A stretch of DNA of 33,279 nt. It comes from an uncultured Verrucomicrobia subdivision 3 bacterium. Lineage in GTDB: Bacteria; Verrucomicrobiota; Verrucomicrobiia; Limisphaerales; UBA11358. Position 1 is the stretch's first letter; each line of letters opens with the position of its first letter. The notes beneath the pieces are model-generated. The model had not been told where the DNA came from, searched no databases, and saw only the letters and a list, made by a program, of their open reading frames with translations. A program made the translations under genes and the position numbers. Shown here one piece after another: positions 16,201 through 24,143 of this stretch. The stretch is taken from contig CAIQWB010000020.1 in assembly GCA_903875465.1 (NCBI GenBank), forward strand, positions 1 through 33,279, written 5' to 3'.

Positions 16201-16655
16201 AACACCCCCTGAGCGTGGCCGGCACGGTGGACACCTTTGGCACGCCCATCACGGATCACCAGCAGGTCTCGCTGGCCCAAAGCGAATGGGCTGTGAACAT
16301 CGGCCAGGACGGCACGGGCATCTATACCGACGGCACGGGCGCCCATGATATTGACGCCAAGATTGATGACGTGGGCATCTGGCGCCGGGCCTTGACCTCC
16401 AATGAAGCCAGCGCCATTTACAATGCGGGTGTGGCCGGCAAGGACCTGTCCCAAGTCATGACGCCGTTCAAGCTGATCATCACGCTGGCCAATGGCAACG
16501 CCAACCTGTTCTGGATCGGCAGCAGCTCCTTGAAACTGCAACAATCCACCAGCCTCAACCCGGCCAACTGGACCGATGTCCCGGCCACCCTGGGTGCCAG
16601 CTCGGCGGTGGTTCCGGTGACCGGCAGCAGCACGTTCTTCCGCCTGTCCCAATAA
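13224..16655 (+). CDS. Large secreted LamG/Ig-like multidomain protein
   Basis: A 1143-residue exported protein with a signal peptide (1-25, ending SLLAQ). In order it has: a concanavalin/LamG-like beta-sandwich (about 25-255); an Ig-like domain beginning PNVGDTGINPVPAVSV (about 270-375); a beta-rich region starting YSENFDAVAEGAMPAGWS (about 380-650); two Ig-like repeats with NAGTYQV and NAGNYQLLAV signatures (about 655-815); a second LamG-like domain starting LVVHLPFDGDLSDTSGRGNN, with NGNWHHVLVSV (about 820-1080); and a short C-terminal module with LQQSTSLNPANWTDV. Such proteins usually bind carbohydrate or matrix; no catalytic motif is seen. There is no Shine-Dalgarno; the leader is A/C-rich. 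A strong terminator follows. Confidence 0.85.
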   Translation: MKRSTIKLAGALLGALTCASSLLAQNVGQWDFDNGDLTQTTGATLGDLAYYDGPAGPTSTQTLFGSTTNLGIPSINGTNAFVMKFPGGRLPEGFLMPTPPANGGGTLVNQYSVIMDVFYPQGGILRPLIQMDDGTLDNIRALWDIGRTDGIEVTNTLGGSSLASGVFGTLTTNTWYRLGLVLDTTAGTATVYTNGVTVGILNFGAGNVDSPFALFPGDMLPIFSSTYTNAPGYVNSVQVSDQVLSPGQMEAIGGPSAAGIPLVLPPAHSYIVSRTPNVGDTGINPVPAVSVVVDPGSTTINAGSISLALDGSVLPTSVTADANNASEFDVNAQVTTILDPQSVHTLSLTYSDSLLGLHTKSWSFTVANYQNITLPTPIYSENFDAVAEGAMPAGWSVTNNTVAQTSGFDLNKPKSDSYKDFVVISSNRLSTVFSSHGTYSSPNLGTTTGNRRLVVPPIVLNGTILDSLAHGNLAYADSDTRQNAGGQVNVLFSKDYDLSSQTNVYLAFNSLYEQNQDNIGSVEYSIDQGATWLPALYMLDDGTTDSDGSDVVTNAATGQIDVWATFGTPRSDQAYGLAYSNFIGAVVSTNLIPYISPRRNDDPVSSKRIEVIRLPLADKQSHVRFRFGQAGTSSWYFGIDDFGLYSITTPVISSQPGNATVNANTPYTFAVTASGSPLTYQWRFNGVAILGATNRTYTIASVNPTNAGTYQVIVGGVTRSSPAVLTVNTTPVLTADLSGEIVDPGATVIFTGKATGGQPLTYQLYLNGNLVSSSTSGSFILNNVQAANAGNYQLLAVNSYGTAAGSIATLRVFAGSISSNLVVHLPFDGDLSDTSGRGNNAAYMTYGANASPAPRFVPGLFGQAFEYTTTNDYSDIEYATLGYPADLQFGATNDWTVSLWCNYTNQSDDLPFISNKDWDSSSNLGWGIFTQSGGNYRVNITGPNGGADKFSYTDTPNTLKNGNWHHVLVSVQHAPFGQSAYVYAYLDGALVSKHPLSVAGTVDTFGTPITDHQQVSLAQSEWAVNIGQDGTGIYTDGTGAHDIDAKIDDVGIWRRALTSNEASAIYNAGVAGKDLSQVMTPFKLIITLANGNANLFWIGSSSLKLQQSTSLNPANWTDVPATLGASSAVVPVTGSSTFFRLSQ

Positions 16656-16669
16656 GTAGTTGAACTCAC

Positions 16670-16716
16670 ACCGGGTTCGGATGGCCACCCACGGACATCC
16701 GAACCCGGTCCTTTTT
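16670..16716 (+). terminator. Rho-independent terminator after the LamG/Ig gene
   Basis: ACCGGGTTCGGATG (16670-16683) pairs perfectly with CATCCGAACCCGGT (16696-16709), with a 12-base loop, followed by CCTTTTTA. It is the clearest intrinsic terminator in the window. It separates the LamG/Ig gene from the phosphonate locus, whose first start codon is 18 bases further on. Confidence 0.92.
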
Positions 16717-16733
16717 ATACCCAACCTGACTTG

Positions 16734-18068
16734 ATGCAAAACTCTGAGCCCTCAACCAAGCCGGCTTCTGCGGTTGCCGGTGCGACCCGGCCGCCACTCG
16801 GCGCGGCGAATGCGGAATCCGCGATGGGTATTTCCACCTCCCGCGCCGCCCTGCAACTAGGCTGCGTCATTCTTGGTTACATTGGCGTTTATTTGTGTCG
16901 CAAAAATTTCGCGGTGGCGGTCCCCCTCCTGCAACCTGCCTTTGGCACCGACAAGGCGCATATTGGCGCCATTGATAGTTATGCCACGATGGCTTACATG
17001 GCTGGCAAACTATTCTGGGGACCTAATTTAGTGGATCGCTTCGGTGGTAGAATTTGCTTTTTTGTGGTGTTGCTGGGCGTGGCCCTGTTTGGCGGCCTTT
17101 CGGCCTTCGCCATCAGCCTGCCCATGTTGGCGGCCTGTTACATGGCCAACCGCTTTTTTGGGGCGGGTGGCTGGGCCTCCATGGTCAAGCAGGTGCCGGA
17201 TTGGTTTTCCCGCCGGCATATGGCGCTGGCGCTGGCTTTTCTTTCTTTAAGCTTTGTCTTTGGCGGCGTTTGTTCCCTCTTGCTGGCCGGGCAGATTGCG
17301 GCATTTTCCGGCAATAACTGGCGGGCCGTGATGGGGCTGCCCTCCCTGGTCTTGCTCCTGATTGCGGGTATTTGCTGGCTCACTTTGGCGCGCGACCGGC
17401 GGCGGGCGGCCATTGCGAATAACCAGGTTGAACCCTGGACCTACCGGCGACTCGGGGCCCTGGTAAAAATCCCCCAATTCTGGATGCTGTGCATTCTTTC
17501 TTTTACCCTGACGATTACCCGGGAGACGTTTAATGTTTGGACCGTGGATTTTCTCAAGACCGACGGCGGCAGTCAGATGACCACCCAGATGGCGGCCTTA
17601 CTATCAACACCCTTTGACGCCATGGGTGCCGTCGGCATTTTGGCCTTGGGCTGGTTGATGGACCGGATCACCGGCGCGCAGCGCAAATGGTTGCTTTTTT
17701 CGATCCTGTTGACGGTGGCCGCCCTGACCTATGAATTGCCCGCCCTAATCCACCAACCCCTGTGGATGGTAATCTCAGCCATTGGCTTGATCGGACTCTT
17801 TTCATACGGACCTTACAGTCTGCTCGCTGGCGTGCTGTCGCTCGAGGTGGGCGGCGCCGACAGCGTGGCCACCGTGGCCGGCCTGGTGGACGCCTCCGGG
17901 TATCTCGCTGGCATACTTTCCGGCTATCTCTTTGGTCACATTCTGGACCTGGGCGGCTATCATCTGGGATTCCATTGCCTGGCCGTAACGACGGTCATAG
18001 GCGCCTTGTTATGTCTGGGCCTAAACCGGCCGGGCCAGCCCGACACCACTCAACTCTCCAAACCATGA
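16734..18068 (+). CDS. MFS transporter of the organophosphate:phosphate antiporter type, probable phosphonate importer
   Basis: A 444-residue integral membrane protein with about 12 helices. The N-terminal half carries an OPA (GlpT/UhpT-like) signature: GYIGVYLCRKNFAVAVPLLQ, then DSYATMAYMAGKLFWGPNLVDRFGGR, the conserved loop between helices 2 and 3. Later come RFFGAGGWASMVKQVPDWF and SRRHMALALAFLS. OPA carriers exchange phosphorylated solutes for phosphate. Because the next gene overlaps by four bases and encodes PhnW, the substrate is inferred to be 2-aminoethylphosphonate or a relative. ATG 16734 is chosen over a TTG one codon before. It is the first gene of a plus-strand unit reaching 24112. 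Confidence 0.8.
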   Translation: MQNSEPSTKPASAVAGATRPPLGAANAESAMGISTSRAALQLGCVILGYIGVYLCRKNFAVAVPLLQPAFGTDKAHIGAIDSYATMAYMAGKLFWGPNLVDRFGGRICFFVVLLGVALFGGLSAFAISLPMLAACYMANRFFGAGGWASMVKQVPDWFSRRHMALALAFLSLSFVFGGVCSLLLAGQIAAFSGNNWRAVMGLPSLVLLLIAGICWLTLARDRRRAAIANNQVEPWTYRRLGALVKIPQFWMLCILSFTLTITRETFNVWTVDFLKTDGGSQMTTQMAALLSTPFDAMGAVGILALGWLMDRITGAQRKWLLFSILLTVAALTYELPALIHQPLWMVISAIGLIGLFSYGPYSLLAGVLSLEVGGADSVATVAGLVDASGYLAGILSGYLFGHILDLGGYHLGFHCLAVTTVIGALLCLGLNRPGQPDTTQLSKP

Positions 18069-19216
18069 GTCTGCCCTCCCCCACCAATCGCGATGCCCGT
18101 TTGTTCACCCCCGGCCCTTTGACCACCAGTCTGGGCGTCAAGCAAGCCATGATGCATGATGCCGGCTCCTGGCACAGCGATTTCAATGCCCGGATCCGCT
18201 GGATCCGGGAGCGCTTGCTGGCGATTGCGGAATTATCCCCGGTGGAAGGCTGGGAAACCGTGCTCTTGCAGGGCAGTGGCACCTATGGCGTGGAAGCGGT
18301 CTTTGCGACTTGCATTCCGCCCGCTTGCCGGGTCTGCGTGCTCGCCAACGGTGCGTATGGGGAGCGGATGGTGCGCATGCTGGAACATCTGCACATCGAT
18401 CATACCGTGCTGCGGAGCCCGGAATCCGAAGGTCCGGATTTGTCCCTGCTGGCCGAAACGCTGGCGGCCGACCCCACGATCACCCACGTGGCGGCGGTCC
18501 ATTGCGAAACCACCACGGGCATCCTGAATCCCATTGCCGAAATTGGCCGGGTCGTGAAACGCCATTGTTGTTTGTTCATTGTCGATGCCATGAGCAGTTT
18601 TGGGGCGGTCCCACTAGAAATGGAAAGCACGGGCATTGATTTTCTGATCAGTTCGGCCAATAAATGCCTGGAGGGCGTTCCCGGTTTTTGCTTTGTCATC
18701 GCCCGCCGGGAAAGCTTGCTGGCGAATGCGGCCCACGCCCGTTCCCTGAGCCTTAATCTGGCCGACCAATTGCGGGGCTTTGACCGGAACGGACAGTTTC
18801 GCTACACCCCTCCCACCCACGTATTGCTGGCGTTTGAGCAGGCCCTGAATGAACACACCGCGGAAGGCGGCGTGGCGGCCCGGGGGGCGCGGTATCAAAG
18901 GAATCACGAAATATTGGTTGCCGGCATGCGCGGATTGGGTTTTCAGCCGTATCTGCCCCCGGCAGTGCAAAGTTTTATCATCACCGCGTTTCATTGTCCG
19001 TCCGACCCCCGGTTTACTTTCACAGAATTTTACCAGGCCCTGGCCGGGCGCGGCTTTATCATTTATCCCGGCAAGATCAGCCGGGCGGAAACCTTTCGCA
19101 TCGCCAACATTGGGCACCTCTTTGAAGCCGATATTCACGACCTGCTCGCGGCCGTCAGTGAGGTCACGGTTACTCTCGGCTTCAACCCCAAACCCCCGGC
19201 CGAGCTGGCACGGTAA
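18065..19216 (+). CDS. phnW: 2-aminoethylphosphonate--pyruvate aminotransferase
   Basis: PhnW moves the amino group of 2-aminoethylphosphonate to pyruvate, giving phosphonoacetaldehyde and alanine. The 383-residue product is a class V PLP enzyme of normal PhnW length. It opens with FTPGPLTTSLGVKQAMMHDAG and SWHSDFNARI, followed by LLQGSGTYGVEAVFAT, the CETTTGILNP segment, the cofactor Asp in FIVDAMSSFGAVP, and the PLP lysine Lys200 in SSANKCLEGVPGF. The C-terminal KISRAETFRIANIGH is also characteristic. Its ATG overlaps the transporter stop (ATGA), implying translational coupling. PbfA and PhnX nearby support the pathway. Confidence 0.93.
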   Translation: MSLPSPTNRDARLFTPGPLTTSLGVKQAMMHDAGSWHSDFNARIRWIRERLLAIAELSPVEGWETVLLQGSGTYGVEAVFATCIPPACRVCVLANGAYGERMVRMLEHLHIDHTVLRSPESEGPDLSLLAETLAADPTITHVAAVHCETTTGILNPIAEIGRVVKRHCCLFIVDAMSSFGAVPLEMESTGIDFLISSANKCLEGVPGFCFVIARRESLLANAAHARSLSLNLADQLRGFDRNGQFRYTPPTHVLLAFEQALNEHTAEGGVAARGARYQRNHEILVAGMRGLGFQPYLPPAVQSFIITAFHCPSDPRFTFTEFYQALAGRGFIIYPGKISRAETFRIANIGHLFEADIHDLLAAVSEVTVTLGFNPKPPAELAR

Positions 19217-19255
19217 TTCCCGCGCACAACCCGGCTGCGACTCCCGATTCATTTT

Positions 19256-20653
19256 ATGAAAACTCCCCCCCTGTGCCCTGCTCCCGATGCCCTCGATGTG
19301 TTTCGGGCGGAAGGCGATTTAAATTTGTCGCCTCAACGCCGCGTTTGGGCGGCGGAACATATTGGACCCGCCACGCAAGCGTTGCTGGATCAAGATGCCG
19401 GACATTTCCTCCATCAATCCCTCTCCACCCCCTGCCTCAATGTCTTGCGCCGCGCGGAAGGCGCTTGGATTGAGGACATCGATGGCCGGCGATATTTGGA
19501 TTTTCACGGCAATTGCGTGCATCAAGTGGGTTTTGCCCATCCCAAAGTGGTGGCGGCCGTCAAACACCAACTGGATGAATTATGCTTTTGCCCCCGGCGT
19601 TATACCTGCGAACCGGCCATTGAACTGGGAGCCAAACTCACCTCCCTCGCCCCGGGGAACTTGAATCGCGTGCTGCTCGCCCCCGGTGGCACCACGGCCA
19701 TTGGCATGGCCTTGAAACTGGCCCGGGTGGCCACTGGACGCTTCAAGTTTGTTTCGCTATGGGATTCCTTTCACGGGGCCTCCCTGGACGCGGTCTCCAT
19801 TGGCGGCGAGGCGGCGTTTCGCCAGGGGGTCGGCCCGTTGCTCCCCGGCTGCGAACACGTGCCGCCAGCGGAACCCATGCGCTGCCCCTTTCGCTGTGGC
19901 AAGGTGTGCAATCTAACCTGCGCGGATTATCTCGCCTATGTGTTGGAAAAAGAAGGCGATGTGGCGGCGGTGGTCGCCGAGACGGTGCGCAACACCCCCT
20001 TCATCCCGCCTCCGGAATATTGGCAGCGCATTCGGGCCGCCTGCGACAAGCACGGCACCCTGTTGATTCTGGACGAAATCCCCATCGGCCTGGGCCGCAG
20101 TGGAAAATTGTTTGCCTTTGAGCATTACGGCGTCGTGCCCGACATGGTCGTGCTGGGCAAAGGCCTCGGGGGCGGCATCTTTCCCCTGGCCGCCCTCCTC
20201 ACCAATGAGGCGCTGGATGTGGCCGGGCAAATGTCCCTGGGCCATTACACGCACGAAAAAAATCCCGTGGCCTGCGCCGCCGCCCTGGCGACCCTGCAAG
20301 TCATAGAAGAGGAAAACCTCGTGGAACGGGCCCGTGAAATGGGGGCCTATGCCCTCGAAAAAATGCGTGAACTGGCCACCCGCCATCCCCTGATTGCCGA
20401 TGTGCGCGGGCTCGGTTTGTTGTTGGGGATCGAACTGGCGGTGACGTTGCCGGATGGCCAGCGCCAACCCGCGATTGCCCAGGCCGAACAAGTCATGTAT
20501 GAGGCCCTCAAACGTGGCTTGAATTTCAAAGTCACCATGGGCAATGTGTTGACCCTGACCCCGGCATTAGTGATTACCCGCGAAGAAATGGACCAGGCCC
20601 TGGCGATTTTGGATGAGTCCCTGCGTCTGGTCGGCACTCCAACCACAGTTTGA
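19256..20653 (+). CDS. pbfA: (R)-1-hydroxy-2-aminoethylphosphonate ammonia-lyase, class III aminotransferase fold
   Basis: PbfA removes ammonia from (R)-1-hydroxy-2-aminoethylphosphonate to give phosphonoacetaldehyde, feeding PhnX. The 465-residue product is a fold-type I PLP protein resembling class III aminotransferases. It has FLHQSLSTPCLNVLRRAEGA, DFHGNCVHQVGFAHP, LAPGGTTAIGMALKLARV, the cofactor Asp273 in LILDEIPIGLGRSG, PLP lysine Lys302 in VVLGKGLGGGIFP, and GHYTHEKNPVACAAAL. The call rests on recalled similarity of these segments to PbfA plus position between phnW and phnX; an ordinary omega-aminotransferase is the alternative. An evenly spaced C-x3-C-x3-C-x3-C lies at 210-222. The gene starts 39 bases after phnW. 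Confidence 0.82.
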   Translation: MKTPPLCPAPDALDVFRAEGDLNLSPQRRVWAAEHIGPATQALLDQDAGHFLHQSLSTPCLNVLRRAEGAWIEDIDGRRYLDFHGNCVHQVGFAHPKVVAAVKHQLDELCFCPRRYTCEPAIELGAKLTSLAPGNLNRVLLAPGGTTAIGMALKLARVATGRFKFVSLWDSFHGASLDAVSIGGEAAFRQGVGPLLPGCEHVPPAEPMRCPFRCGKVCNLTCADYLAYVLEKEGDVAAVVAETVRNTPFIPPPEYWQRIRAACDKHGTLLILDEIPIGLGRSGKLFAFEHYGVVPDMVVLGKGLGGGIFPLAALLTNEALDVAGQMSLGHYTHEKNPVACAAALATLQVIEEENLVERAREMGAYALEKMRELATRHPLIADVRGLGLLLGIELAVTLPDGQRQPAIAQAEQVMYEALKRGLNFKVTMGNVLTLTPALVITREEMDQALAILDESLRLVGTPTTV

Positions 20654-20668
20654 ACCCCTGACCTGCGC

Positions 20669-23356
20669 ATGAAATTTAATTTAAATGGCACTATGGCCGT
20701 CCTGGCCGGTCTCAGCCTGCTCGCGCCCGGTCTCCGGGCACAAACCAATCTGGACGAGCTGGACTGGTCGGAAAATGTGGGCCGCGCCGGCAACGGCCGG
20801 GTGGTGCTCCCGGTAAACCAGGTCATCACCCCCGCCGGCACCCAAATCGAATTGCATGGCTTGCGACCCCAAGTGCTCGCCCTGAGCCCGGATGGCAAAA
20901 TCCTGGTCACCTCGGGCAAGACCCATGATCTGTTGGTGGTGGACCCTGACCGGCAGACCATCGTCCAAACCGTGTCCTTGCCCGATGACCGTGTGATCAC
21001 CAAGGTGGCCGGAGTTTCCCCGCACATTCTCAAACCGGATCGTGACGAGCAGGCCAGCTTTACAGGACTGGTGTTTTCCCCGGATGGCACGCGATTGTAT
21101 ATGTCCAATGTCAAGGGCAGCATCAAGGTTTTTGCCGTGGGGGCGGATCACCGGCTGAAAGGCCTGGGCTCCCTCGCGCTGCCCGACGCCAATGCCCCGG
21201 AGCGCCAGGAGGAAATCCCCGCCGGACTCGCCATTTCCAAAGATGGCCAGCACCTTTATGTCGCCGGAAATCTATCCAATCGTCTGCTTGAATTTGCCCT
21301 GCCGGAAGGCCGCTTCGTGCGCAGTTTTGACACAGGCATGCTGCCTTATGCCGTCGTGCTCGCGGGCCACAAGGCCTATGTCAGCAACTGGGGCGGCCGC
21401 CGGCCCGATCCCAACAGTGTCACCGGGCCCGGCGGCAAGGGCACTCTGGTGCGGGTGGATCCAGTGCGTTTTATTGCCAATGAAGGCTCGGTATCCGTGA
21501 TTGATCTGGCCCAAGGTGTGGTCACCGCCGAGGTCCTCACGGGCCTGCACGCCTGCGCCTTGCAGTTGACCCCCAACGGCCGCTATCTCTGCGTGGCCAA
21601 CGCCAATAGCGACACCATCAGTGTGCTCGCCACCGCCACCGACCAAGTCGTGGAAACCATCCCCGTCCGCTGGCAGGCCCAGGACCTTTTTGGCGCCTCG
21701 CCCAATGCCCTGGCCATGGATGACGCGGGCAAAACGCTCTACGTTTGCAATGGCACCCAGAACGCGATTGCCGTGCTGGCCTTCAAGCCCGGCAAATCCA
21801 AAATGCAGGGGCTCATTCCCACCGGCTGGTACCCCGGGGCCATCGTGTATGACCAGTCCCGCCGGCAACTGGCGGTCGCGAACATCAAAGGCACCTTGCC
21901 CGACGCGAATTACAACTTGTTCAAGCATGGTTATAATACCCATCAACATCTCGGCACCCTATCCCTCATCCCCCTCCCCGACAAAAGCAGTTTGCGGCGG
22001 GATACGGCCGTGGTGCTGCACAACTACCGGCGTGCCGTGGCCGAAAACGTCTTCGCCCCCGCCCGCGACGGCATCGCACCCAGTCCCGTGCCGGAGCGCA
22101 TCGGGGAACCCTCGGTTTTCAAACATGTGATCTATATCATCAAGGAAAACCGCACTTACGACCAGGTGCTGGGGGATGTCCGGGCGGGCAACGGGGACAA
22201 TCGCTTGTGCATCTTTGGTCAACGGGTGACTCCCAACCAGCATAAAATGGTGAATGATTTCGTTTTGCTGGATAATTTTTATTGCTGCGGCATTTTAAGC
22301 GCCGACGGCCATGAGTGGGCCGATTCCGCCCTGGCCACCGATTACATGGAAAAATCCTTTGCCGATTTTCCCCGCAGCTATCCGGACTTGCAGGACCATG
22401 GTGACTTTGATGCCATGGCCTATTCGCCCGGCGGTTTTATTTGGGACAACGCCCTCGCCCATGGCAAAACCATCCGCACGTATGGCGAAGGCACCGTGGC
22501 GGTGACGGCCTGGAATGACCCCCAGAATAAAAAGCCGCTGCACTTCCTCGATTATTACCACGATTTCCTCAACCACTCGCATTTAATTAATTACAGCAAC
22601 TACGCTGGTGTGGCGGCACTGCAACCCTTCATGATGACCAATTTCGTGGGCTGGAAACTGGACGTGCCGGACGTGTTCCGCGCCGAGAAAATCATCGCGG
22701 AGCTTCAGGATTATGCCGCCCGCGGCACCCTGCCCAACCTGATCCTCATTGATCTCCCCAATGACCATACTTCGGGCACGGATCCCGGCCTCCCCATTCC
22801 GGCCGCCCAGGTGGCCGACAATGACCTGGCCTTTGGCCAGGTCCTGGAGGCGCTCAGCCGCACTCCGTTGTGGCGGGACACCTGTGTGTTTGCCTGCGAG
22901 GATGATCCCCAGGCCGGCTGGGACCATGTCAGCGGTTATCGCACCACCGCCTATGTCGCGAGCGCGTATACCAAACGGCACACCGTCGTGAGCGTTAATT
23001 ACAACCAGACCAGCATCGTGCGCACCATCGAACTCATGCTGGGCCTGCCGCCCATGAGCCAGTTGGACGCCACCGCCACCCCCATGACCGCCTGCTTCAC
23101 CAACCAGCCGGATTTCAGCCCCTTCGCGTGCGTCACGAACAACATTCCCCTGGATCATTTGAACCCGGGCTTTTATTCCATCACGGATCCGCGGGAATTA
23201 CGGGATGCCAAGCTTTCCGCCCGGCTGCCGCTCGACAAACCAGACCAATGCCCCGAAGATGTCCTGAATCAAATCCTCTGGCATGCGCAACGCGGCTTTA
23301 CCGAGCCCTACCCGCGCTGGGCCATCTCCGAAACCACCGACCCGGATGATCATTAA
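20669..23356 (+). CDS. Secreted YncE-type beta-propeller / phosphoesterase fusion
   Basis: An 895-residue exported protein with a signal peptide (1-24, ending LRAQ). Residues about 45-420 form a seven-blade YncE/YVTN-like propeller, with repeats such as LALSPDGKILVTSGKTHDL and LQLTPNGRYLCVANANSDTI. Residues about 485-880 form a phosphoesterase of the phospholipase C/acid phosphatase and alkaline-phosphatase superfamily. Putative metal and catalytic residues are Glu493, Asn494 and Thr496 in KENRTYDQVLGD, SADGHEW near 544, Asp699 and His700 in DLPNDHTSG, and Glu744-Asp745-Asp746 with Asp752-His753 in EDDPQAGWDH. The substrate is unknown. Its place 15 bases after pbfA suggests release of phosphonate or phosphate from an ester outside the cytoplasm, which is inference. 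Confidence 0.85.
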   Translation: MKFNLNGTMAVLAGLSLLAPGLRAQTNLDELDWSENVGRAGNGRVVLPVNQVITPAGTQIELHGLRPQVLALSPDGKILVTSGKTHDLLVVDPDRQTIVQTVSLPDDRVITKVAGVSPHILKPDRDEQASFTGLVFSPDGTRLYMSNVKGSIKVFAVGADHRLKGLGSLALPDANAPERQEEIPAGLAISKDGQHLYVAGNLSNRLLEFALPEGRFVRSFDTGMLPYAVVLAGHKAYVSNWGGRRPDPNSVTGPGGKGTLVRVDPVRFIANEGSVSVIDLAQGVVTAEVLTGLHACALQLTPNGRYLCVANANSDTISVLATATDQVVETIPVRWQAQDLFGASPNALAMDDAGKTLYVCNGTQNAIAVLAFKPGKSKMQGLIPTGWYPGAIVYDQSRRQLAVANIKGTLPDANYNLFKHGYNTHQHLGTLSLIPLPDKSSLRRDTAVVLHNYRRAVAENVFAPARDGIAPSPVPERIGEPSVFKHVIYIIKENRTYDQVLGDVRAGNGDNRLCIFGQRVTPNQHKMVNDFVLLDNFYCCGILSADGHEWADSALATDYMEKSFADFPRSYPDLQDHGDFDAMAYSPGGFIWDNALAHGKTIRTYGEGTVAVTAWNDPQNKKPLHFLDYYHDFLNHSHLINYSNYAGVAALQPFMMTNFVGWKLDVPDVFRAEKIIAELQDYAARGTLPNLILIDLPNDHTSGTDPGLPIPAAQVADNDLAFGQVLEALSRTPLWRDTCVFACEDDPQAGWDHVSGYRTTAYVASAYTKRHTVVSVNYNQTSIVRTIELMLGLPPMSQLDATATPMTACFTNQPDFSPFACVTNNIPLDHLNPGFYSITDPRELRDAKLSARLPLDKPDQCPEDVLNQILWHAQRGFTEPYPRWAISETTDPDDH

Positions 23357-23386
23357 TCCTCGGCCACGGTTGATGACTGATAATTT

Positions 23387-24112
23387 ATGAAATCAAAATT
23401 GTTTTTGCCGCTGATCGTGGTTGCCGGGGCGGCTGCCGCCGTGGGCTTCTATTTGTTCCAGTCCCCGCCAGGAAACGGGGCACCCCCCCCGGCCGGCGAG
23501 TCCACCCCCGCACCGGTGGCGGCACCGGTGGTAGATCTGGCGGCCTTGCAAACGAAAGCGACGGCGGGCGACCCCGCCGCGCAAACGACTTTGGCCCGGG
23601 CCTATTTGACCGGTGGCGGGGTTAAAATGGACGTCAAAGCCGCGCTCAAATGGTTGACCCAGGCCACCAATCAAAATTATGCCGAGGCCTACGCGACGCT
23701 CGGCGAACTGGCGCAGGCCGGCCAGGGCATGCCAGTGAATCTCTCCGAGGCGGTCCGGCTCTACCAATTGGCGGCGGCGGGCGGCAGCGTGACCGCCCAA
23801 TACGACCTGGCGTACCTCTACGAACAGGGCACCGGCGTGAAACAGGATGAAAAAGCGGCCGCCCATTGGTACCAGTTGGCCGCCGAGGGGGGGGACCAAA
23901 CCGCCCAGTACGACCTTGGCCAGCGTTATCAACTGGGCGTGGGGGTGGCGGCCAGCCACGTGGACGCCTTTAAATGGCTCAGCCTGGCCGCCGCCCAAGG
24001 CCAGCCCGATGCCACCAAATTACTGCCCTCCGTGAAAGCCCAAATGTCAGCCGAAGAACTGCGCCAGGCCACTGAGTTAATCGCCCAGTTTGTCCCCCGG
24101 CCAGGGAATTAA
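23387..24112 (+). CDS. Membrane-anchored Sel1-repeat protein
   Basis: A 241-residue protein with one N-terminal membrane segment (KLFLPLIVVAGAAAAVGFYL) and a Pro/Ala-rich linker to about residue 48, followed by four to five Sel1-like repeats. Typical units read AQTTLARAYLTGGGVKMDVKAA, AEAYATLGELAQAGQGMPVN, AQYDLAYLYEQGTGVKQDEK and AQYDLGQRYQLGVGVAASHV. Sel1 repeats are alpha-helical solenoids that hold other proteins. The solenoid should lie on the periplasmic side. It starts 30 bases after the phosphoesterase gene and is the last gene of the unit, so it may scaffold or anchor that enzyme; there is no direct evidence. Confidence 0.85.
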   Translation: MKSKLFLPLIVVAGAAAAVGFYLFQSPPGNGAPPPAGESTPAPVAAPVVDLAALQTKATAGDPAAQTTLARAYLTGGGVKMDVKAALKWLTQATNQNYAEAYATLGELAQAGQGMPVNLSEAVRLYQLAAAGGSVTAQYDLAYLYEQGTGVKQDEKAAAHWYQLAAEGGDQTAQYDLGQRYQLGVGVAASHVDAFKWLSLAAAQGQPDATKLLPSVKAQMSAEELRQATELIAQFVPRPGN

Positions 24113-24143
24113 GCGACTGCCATCGCAGCCAGCTCCGCCGGTT

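Noticed and set aside
15120-16739. 539-codon open frame on the minus strand opposite the LamG/Ig gene
   Set aside because: Rich in Gly, Arg, His and Val with no domain, fully antisense to a protein with a clear signal peptide and domains; typical shadow in GC-rich DNA. The same applies to 13605-15089.
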